DNA of 17,489 bases from Chromera velia (lineage: Eukaryota; Sar; Chromeraceae), in NCBI GenBank assembly GCA_018398765.1, contig JAHBMJ010001686.1:1-17489 (forward strand). The letters are read 5' to 3'. The notes below the pieces were generated by a model that was not told where the DNA came from, did not search any database, and saw only the letters and a program-made list of their open reading frames with translations. Below are positions 10,369 through 15,425 of the stretch, one piece after another. Made by a program: the position numbers and the translations under genes. Within the stretch, counting starts at the first letter, position 1; the number at the start of each line of letters is the position of its first letter.

Positions 10369-13300
10369 GCCGTCCCAAGACAATCGCCAGGGCTTCTCTG
10401 TGAATCCTGCAGAATGAATGCACAGGGGCTGCTCAGTCTCTTCTTTCCTCTCTCTGTCAGCTCCTCTTCCCGTCTATGTCGGTCAAAAAGAAGAAGAAGA
10501 AGGAGAAGAAGAAGAAGAAGAAGAAGAAGAAGAAAAGGAAAAAGAAAAAGAAAAAGAAAAAGAAAAAGAAAAAGAGAAAGAAAAAGAAGAAGAAGAAGAA
10601 GAATTTTATCGGTTTTGAGTCTATCTGCAGCTCGATCGTTTTGTGTGTGTCACGAATTTGTCTTCGTACGTCTGCAAGTGAAAAAGAGAGAAAGACTCAA
10701 CGCCGTGCCCCTTCATTCCCTTGCAGTGATGGCGTTCGGCAACGCTGCCGGTGAGATCATGGGTTCATTTCATACAGAATTCTTTTTATGTATTAATATA
10801 TGTATGAAAAAGTCTGTTTGTATGGAAATGAATGCATGCAGTGATGGCGTTCGGCAACGCTGCCGGTGAGATCATGCTGGGGGTCTCTGTCTCCCTGGCG
10901 GCCCCCACATTGGCAGAGAGTGCGGAGAATCTGAAGATCTCTATCGGGCAGCTGATGGGGGGGGCTCTGTTCACTCTTTGCGTCGTCACAGGAGCAGTCA
11001 TTCTGGCTGTGCCTGCAGAGACGCCGTTGCAAGTCAGTCAGTTGACCTGCAGAGGAGAAGAGAAAACTTCGTTGAGGGAGTTTTATTTGTTCCTTGTTCT
11101 CTTCGTTTGAATGCTCCTTGCTTAATTCGCTTCTTTGTTTATCTCTGCCCATTTCTTGAATTTTTTGTTTTGCTTTCCCTTCTTCGTTCCACATATTCTC
11201 CTCTCCATGCGTTCACGTTGACCTTGCTGCTTACCTTCTCTCTTTCTCTGCAAGGTCCGCTCGTGTGTCTTGGAATATGCTCAACTGAAGTGACTCCACT
11301 CATTCATTTTCATACAGAATTCTTTTTGTCTTGTAATACATGCAGAAATTCTTTCCATACAGAAGTGAATGCATGCTTCTGTCTCTTGCAGTAATATGCT
11401 CAACTGAAGTGACTCATGCTGACAGTTCTGCCGGAACTAAGCAAAGGTTTAACTCTGCGTCCCTCTCCGTGTGAGTGTGCGCGCAGGTGCGCCCCGTGGA
11501 TCTGATCAGAGACACAACTTTCATGGCTGCAGCTGGGGGCACTGCCATCGTGTTTGGCCTGAGGGGGCACGTAGCATGGTGGATAGGGGGGCTTCTGTTC
11601 GCTGTGTATGTTCTTTACGTAGCAATTGCCCTCGCAACGCCCCCAGCGGCCACTGTGTCTTCCTCTGAGATGGTAGACGAGGGGGGGGAAGAGTCGGGGA
11701 ACCAGATTCGCATGTCCATACAGGAGTGGTCAGAGAAGGGATCAGAGACGATGAGAGATAACGGAGGGGGGGGGCAACAACGAGGGTACGTTGTGGCAGG
11801 CGCAGGTGGTGCCGCGGATCTGACACACCCTCTCAACGCACACACGCAGGAAGAAGAAGGGGGGGCAGCCTGTGTGGATCAGGAAGAGCTTCACCTCGAC
11901 TACGAGTATACTCCCCCAAACTCTGCTTCTGCACAGCGCAACAGAAGGGGAACGCTGGCGGAAATGTGCGTCCGTCTAGCTGGTTGACAGATCTGTTCTT
12001 TCTGCGTTTCATTCGGCCGTTTTTTGTGTCTCTGTATTTCTATCCTTTTGCTGCTACTTCTTGCAGATCATTCGGCAGGAGGGGCTCTTTTCTGTTTCTG
12101 GCCTCTCCATGAGAGGCTTGGCTCTTTCAAATACTTTTCCTTTCCATCGGTGATTTCAGTTTTACTTCTATGTCGGGCGGTGGCGCCGCCCCGGTGTCGC
12201 TGCTGTTCGTATGTGTCTTTCTGTTTATCTTGCTGTCCTTATTTTTGAGTTTCTATTAATTCCCTCTTTCCTCCCTCCCCTCCAGGTTTGGATTCTCGAG
12301 ACCCCCCGTCTCAGCTGCAGAGGCCCTTGTTTATTTTCATACAGAATTCTTTTCATGTATATGCATATATACATGTATGCATATGAAAATAAATGCAGGT
12401 TTGGATTCTCGAGACCCCCCGTCTCAGCTGCAGAGGCCCTCGTTTATTTTCATACAGAATTCTGTTTATGTATATGCATATGTATATGCATGCATATGAA
12501 AATAAATGCAGGTTTGGATTCTCGAGACCCCCCGTCTCAGCCGCAGAGGCCCTCACAGGCCTCCGTATGTCTGTACTCGGAGAGTCGGGGCCGACTAGAG
12601 GATCCTTCGGGGAAGCGAGGGAAGTGAATTTGCACAGCAGACAGGAAGATCCTCAGACGCAGCCTCAGGTTGTGAAGGGACAGGGACAGGGTGAGGGGCA
12701 GAAGGAAGGGAGAGCGCCTTCGTCTTCGTTCCTACAGAGATCTCCTCCCGCAGCTCCGATGGCGTCGCCGGGACAGGCACCGAAAGAAGAATCAAGAGAG
12801 AAGGGGGGGGGTCAGGCCCATCAGTCCAGTCGTCTCCTTGCTGAAGGGTTCCGGGGGGGTGAAAATGAAGTTGAGGAGGAGGGTAGTGGAACTAGGGTGA
12901 GAGCCTGGAGTGACTTTCCTCTTCCTCTTCCGGCCTCATCGGGGCCTTCGCCGTCGTCTGCTCGTTCGAAGTTCCCGTCTCCCTCTGCTGGGTCCTCTCA
13001 TCCGAGAACGGGGGGGGGGTCTCTCTCTCTGTCGTTCGAGGGAGGGGCACATAGACAGAGACAGGGACTAAGGGGTAGAGAGAGAGAGAGGAGGTGGAAG
13101 AGAATCGGAAGTGGGAGTCTGAGTCTGATCACGAGATTGAGCTTGGATTCAGACACGGTGGTGACTGCCATGAGTCTGAAACCGAAATTGTATGTGAATG
13201 CAGAAAGAGTGGCTGAAGAAGAGGGATGGGAGGGGATGTCGGGCTGGCATCGTTTGACTTTCATAGTCTTTTCGCCTTTGCGCTTTTTGTGGTTTCTGAC

Positions 13301-14045
13301 CATTCCTTCTTTGACAGGATGGAACCGTGCGATCTTTTCTTTGAATCCTTTTTGTCTCTCTCTGTTCTTCTCGCTCTTCCTTCAACTCTCTTTTGATTGG
13401 ACCCTGTCACTCCTTGTCGTTGGGAGGGTTGGGTCCTTCCTTCTCTTTGCACTCACACGACATAACACAAAGGAGCCACAGGGACTCTGGTGGGCCCTTC
13501 CGGTGGCTTTCGTGATGGCTCTCTGGTGGATGAAGACGGTCTCAGACGAATTGGCAGCGACAATCAAGGTGGTGGCAGATGTCAGCGGGGTGGATAAAAC
13601 GGTGATTGGAATGACGGTCTTGTCGTGGGCAGCTGGGTGGCCCGACGTTGTGGCGTGTGTGGCCCTGGTGAGGGCAGGGAGGGCAAATATGAGTCTCGCA
13701 GGGGCGTTGGGGGGGAATGTGTTCATGTATTTCGGGGGCTTGAGTGTGATTCTGCTGTTGACGGGTCTGAAATTTCAGAACTCCATGGGAGAAAGAGGGG
13801 GGCAGATTCCTTTCTTGGCAGGAATGCAGAGTGTGACTGCGGCATGCTGTCTTGCGGGGATCTGTTTAGTTGCTCTGGTCACGACCGCTTGCTGTAGATG
13901 GACGCTGAGACGGTGCCTCGCCTGGCTGTTGCTTGTTCTGTATGCGGTTTCACTGGGTGTCACAATCTCATTTGAATTCCTCAGCGGGAAAAGCGCTCCA
14001 GGAGATGGGAGCACAGCTCCAAGCGATTGGGGACTCGTTGATTAG
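8810..14045 (+). CDS. Cation/calcium exchanger, NCLX/CCX type (five exons, 966 aa)
   Basis: Exons as I read them: 8810-9276, 9724-9953, 10842-11032, 11487-11965 and 12512-14045; 2901 nt, exactly 967 codons. A signal-peptide-like segment lies at residues 8-30, followed by a polar stretch to about 150. Cys residues at 149, 157, 163 and 180 in a C-D-R-V ... I-P-Y-L-T-L-S-H-C context match the N-terminal cysteine pattern of the NCLX/CCX family. Transmembrane segment 187-207 is followed by the alpha-1 repeat (L-S-E-G-T-A-G-A-T-V-M-A-F-G-N-A-A-G-E, 224-242) and further helices at 267-289, 306-320 and 325-346. A hydrophilic loop of about 350 residues (348-700) precedes the second half, where helices and the alpha-2 repeat lie (T-V-L-S-W-A-A-G-W-P-D, 824-834; G-G-N-V-F-M, 856-861). 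The family exchanges Ca2+ for Na+, K+ or H+ across mitochondrial, vacuolar or endomembranes. Oddities: several cation-binding residues of the family are replaced, the loop is unusually long, and introns 2-4 contain duplicated exon ends. Intron 1 and exon 4 borders have alternatives: donors GTGAGG at 9281 and GTGAGT at 9287, and donor GTACGT at 11786, which would drop 60 residues from the loop. Confidence 0.85.
9277..9723 (+). other. Exchanger intron 1
   Basis: This 447-nt intron runs from GTCAGT to ATGCAG. The phase fits and the join keeps Cys 157 and Cys 163 in the N-terminal cysteine pattern of the family. A better donor consensus, GTGAGT at 9287, exists but would need the acceptor AG at 9729-9730 or at 9759-9760 (exon resuming at 9761). 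I see no element of the palindromic insert family in this intron. Confidence 0.55.
9904..10070 (+). mobile_element. Palindromic insert A with 55-bp direct duplications
   Basis: The flanks 9904-9958 and 10016-10070 are identical over 55 bp and contain the last 50 bp of exon 2 plus the GTGAG donor. The 57-bp insert (9959-10015) carries TTTATTTTCATAC at 9968-9980, identical to inserts D and E, and perfect 9-bp inverted arms TTTTCATAC (9972-9980) and GTATGAAAA (10001-10009). It has no coding capacity. Exon 2 must use the first donor, because reading past it meets a stop at 9986-9988. Confidence 0.8.
10119..10372. repeat. Compound (CTGT)n microsatellite with 26-bp interspersed unit
   Basis: Runs of CTGT alternate with a conserved unit GAAGTGAAGAAAAGAC plus GATATTGTCT, present at 10218, 10270 and 10315 (spacing 52 and 45 bp). 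It lies inside intron 2 of the exchanger. Minus-strand open frames rich in Asp-Arg-Gln-Thr across it are artefacts of the tetranucleotide repeat. Confidence 0.88.
10485..10602 (+). repeat. 118-bp purine tract, (GAA)n/(GAAAAA)n
   Basis: The sense strand is purine-only (A and G) over about 118 bp inside intron 2, preceded at 10434-10475 by a pyrimidine-rich stretch. Lys- or Glu-only open frames through it are artefacts. Such mirror-like purine runs can form triplex DNA, and the pyrimidine-rich stretch just upstream could pair with it in RNA; either is inference. Confidence 0.85.
10722..10876 (+). mobile_element. Palindromic insert B with 40-bp direct duplications
   Basis: The flanks 10722-10761 and 10837-10876 are identical over 40 bp and contain the TGCAG acceptor plus the first 35 bp of exon 3, including the codons for the ion-binding motif G-N-A-A-G-E. 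The 75-bp insert (10762-10836) starts GGTTCATTTCATACAGAATT and ends GTATGGAAATGAATGCA, giving imperfect inverted ends. The acceptor of the second copy must be used, because exon 3 read from the first copy runs through the insert to a stop at 10867-10869. Confidence 0.8.
11033..11486 (+). other. Exchanger intron 3
   Basis: This 454-nt phase-0 intron runs from GTCAGT to GCGCAG and joins E-T-P-L-Q to V-R-P-V-D-L-I-R-D, as expected for the family at this point. It contains insert C with its 23-bp duplications and otherwise pyrimidine-rich sequence. Confidence 0.75.
11274..11415 (+). mobile_element. Palindromic insert C with 23-bp direct duplications
   Basis: The flanks 11274-11296 and 11393-11415 are identical over 23 bp (start AATATGCTCAACTG, end GTGACTC). 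The 96-bp insert (11297-11392) contains CATTTTCATACAGAATTCTT like inserts B, D and E, shares TGAATGCATGC near its right end with insert B, and ends TCTCTTGCAGT, a good-looking splice acceptor. Unlike the others it lies wholly within what I call an intron, and its inverted arms are weak. Confidence 0.7.
11966..12511 (+). other. Exchanger intron 4, with three tandem acceptor copies
   Basis: This 546-nt phase-2 intron runs from GTGCGT to ATGCAG. Three copies of the exon 5 start follow one another, each preceded by CAG (AG at 12284-12285, 12397-12398 and 12510-12511). Only the first has a classical pyrimidine tract (12261-12282). Only the last keeps the exchanger in frame: reading from the first meets TGA at 12497-12499, and from the second TGA at 12625-12627. 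The donor could instead be GTACGT at 11786, which has the same phase. Confidence 0.7.
12283..12440 (+). mobile_element. Palindromic insert D with 45-bp direct duplications
   Basis: The flanks 12283-12327 and 12396-12440 are identical over 45 bp and contain the CAG acceptor plus the first 42 bp of exon 5. The 68-bp insert (12328-12395) has perfect 12-bp terminal inverted arms, TTTATTTTCATA (12330-12341) and TATGAAAATAAA (12382-12393), and a core of TATATGCATATATACATGTA-type sequence that is itself nearly palindromic. Confidence 0.82.
12396..12553 (+). mobile_element. Palindromic insert E with 45-bp direct duplications, tandem to D
   Basis: The flanks 12396-12440 (shared with D) and 12509-12553 differ at one of 45 positions (CAGCTG versus CAGCCG). 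The 68-bp insert (12441-12508) has the same 12-bp arms (12443-12454 and 12495-12506) and differs from D by a handful of bases. The exact 113-bp period means D and E arose either by tandem duplication of one unit or by a second insertion at the same place. Confidence 0.82.
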
Positions 14046-14090
14046 TTCATTAATTGCTAAGCCACTGAATGCAAGACTTCATTTATTAAG

Positions 14091-14096
14091 AATAAA
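14091..14096 (+). promoter_or_regulatory. Candidate polyadenylation signal AATAAA of the exchanger gene
   Basis: AATAAA lies about 45 nt after the TAG stop codon at 14043-14045, a usual distance for a short 3' untranslated region. Confidence 0.4.
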
Positions 14097-14242
14097 GTGT
14101 CTAAATAGTGAAGTATAAAGAAAAAAAAAAAGTGAAGCCGTAAACTTAGTTACTAAACTATATAGTAAAGTGAATCAATCACGCTGTTTATGTAACCTAA
14201 TGCATGTACATTTTTAGGTATAAAAACGTCTAGAAAAACGCT

Positions 14243-14315
14243 AGGGGCAGCGTACTAAAGATTTTTGGTAACTTAAACCCAGTTACATTAGGCGGTTGAT
14301 CCCCCCCCCTCCCCC
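14243..14315 (+). repeat. C-run dispersed repeat, copy 2 (left arm of an inverted pair)
   Basis: It begins AGGGGCAGCGTACTAAAGA, continues TTTTTGGTAACTT and CCCAGTTACATTAGGCGG and ends in a C run. Read on the minus strand, 15045 back to 14990 gives AAGGGGCAGCGCACTAAAG, TTTGTTGGTAGCC, AAGTTACGTTA and a G run, so the two copies form an inverted pair around the gap and the inner element. Confidence 0.65.
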
Positions 14316-14388
14316 CTTTTATTATTTACTAGTAATTTGGTAACCGCCCCCCCTAACCCCCAAGGTTTGGTAAAGGTGATGTAAGGAG

Positions 14389-14658
14389 GGAGGTGTCTAG
14401 GCATATTACAGCAAAAAAAAAAAGTAAACCAAAATTGACTTAAGTTATTTTTATTATTTTTTTTTTTTTATGCAATACCTAAGCAACACTTGTGCAATAC
14501 CAAAACAACACTTAGGCAAGTTCTAAGGCAACACTTGAACAACAGTTCTAGCAACAAATGTTTGTCACCTAACATCGCCGAAAAAAAAAAAATTAAGCGA
14601 GGACGGGCTTAAATTATATTATTTTTTTTTCTCTGTGATACGCCTATAGGGAGGTGTG
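14389..14658. mobile_element. Inner repeat with inverted ends (contains copy Y, partner of 1994-2202)
   Basis: The left end reads GTGTCTAGGCATATTACAGC followed by an A run, and the right end, read on the minus strand, CCTATAGGCGTATCACAGAG followed by an A run, giving imperfect inverted ends around TAGGC(G/A)TAT(C/T)ACAG. The body 14389-14601 matches 1994-2202 in inverted orientation. With no coding capacity and a length near 270 bp it looks like a MITE-like element; target-site duplications are not obvious. Confidence 0.55.
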
Positions 14659-14724
14659 TTTCATTGCCTAGTTCATTGCCCATAGGTTGATATGAATTGT
14701 AACTCTATCCCCCCCCCCCCCTTT

Positions 14725-14989
14725 NNNNNNNNNNNNNNNNNNNNNNNNNNNNNNNNNNNNNNNNNNNNNNNNNNNNNNNNNNNNNNNNNNNNNNNNNNNN
14801 NNNNNNNNNNNNNNNNNNNNNNNNNNNNNNNNNNNNNNNNNNNNNNNNNNNNNNNNNNNNNNNNNNNNNNNNNNNNNNNNNNNNNNNNNNNNNNNNNNNN
14901 NNNNNNNNNNNNNNNNNNNNNNNNNNNNNNNNNNNNNNNNNNNNNNNNNNNNNNNNNNNNNNNNNNNNNNNNNNNNNNNNNNNNNNNNN
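14725..14989. other. Assembly gap
   Basis: 265 undetermined bases, flanked on both sides by runs of C followed by T (C run 14709-14721 then TTT, and C run 14990-14998 then TTTTT). The gap was probably caused by the homopolymer and repeat; its true length and content are unknown. Confidence 0.98.
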
Positions 14990-15045
14990 CCCCCCCCCTT
15001 TTTAACGTAACTTGGCTACCAACAAACTTTAGTGCGCTGCCCCTT
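14990..15045 (-). repeat. C-run dispersed repeat, copy 3 (right arm of the inverted pair)
   Basis: On the minus strand this reads AAGGGGCAGCGCACTAAAG followed by a GTTGGTAG block, AAGTTACGTTA and a G run that enters the gap. It matches 14243-14315 and more distantly 7636-7697. Confidence 0.6.
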
Positions 15046-15354
15046 ACGTTACACATTTTTAAAAAATACTCTTACGTATATGAAACTATCTTGGAAGTCC
15101 ACTACTAAGGGCTTATAGACCTCTGGCCGGCGCTAAGGCCGGCGGCAGTATAACTGGTTACTGGTACAAAGTTACAATTTTTCCAGTAATTAATTTTTGA
15201 GCCGAACCCCTAACGGTAACTCTTAAATGATAGATGTATATTTGATATTATTATCTGATTATATGACCAATCGATAACAAGCATATGCATCGACTTATTA
15301 AAATATAATAATAATAATGATATTGATAATGATAATCGATCATAATCAAAAGCT

Positions 15355-15360
15355 TTTATT
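15355..15360 (-). promoter_or_regulatory. Candidate polyadenylation signal of the zinc-knuckle/HNH gene
   Basis: AATAAA on the minus strand lies about 65 nt downstream of the stop codon at 15426-15428. Confidence 0.35.
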
Positions 15361-15425
15361 ACTAAGAAGGATTACATGTAATTGCATGCTAGATTTAGCA
15401 AAGCCGAATCCAAAGTGGCAAAGCC

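Larger units (their letters stand above)
9954..10841 (+). other. Exchanger intron 2, with inserts at both ends
   Basis: This 888-nt phase-1 intron runs from GTGAGT to ATGCAG and restores A-T-V-M-A-F-G-N across the alpha-1 repeat. Its outer ends are insert A (9959-10015) and insert B (10762-10836). Inside these lie a spare copy of the exon 2 end with its GTGAG donor (10016-10070) and a spare copy of the exon 3 start with its CAG acceptor (10722-10761). The inferred ancestral intron is 10066-10726 (661 nt). That core contains a CTGT compound microsatellite and a 118-bp purine tract. Confidence 0.8.
14046..15425. other. Repeat-rich intergenic region with assembly gap
   Basis: No gene is visible. 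The region holds nested inverted repeats (outer 14243-14315 with 14990-15045, inner 14389-14658), several C runs, a gap of 265 undetermined bases and an AT-rich tail with ATA/ATAAT microsatellite-like runs (15300-15345). A GCCGGC-based hairpin lies near 15126-15145. Confidence 0.6.

Noticed and set aside
9911-10423. Minus-strand open frame with Asp-Arg-Gln-Thr repeats
   Set aside because: Product of the CTGT microsatellite within intron 2.
10318-10869. Plus-strand open frame with Lys/Arg or Glu-only stretches
   Set aside because: Product of the purine tract in intron 2; it ends at the stop that shows the inner acceptor of insert B cannot be used.
12283-12553. Simple 113-bp tandem minisatellite as the whole explanation of the D/E array
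   Set aside because: The 68-bp inserts are related to inserts at three other loci with different flanks, so the insert moves independently of the 45-bp flank; tandem duplication may still explain two copies here.
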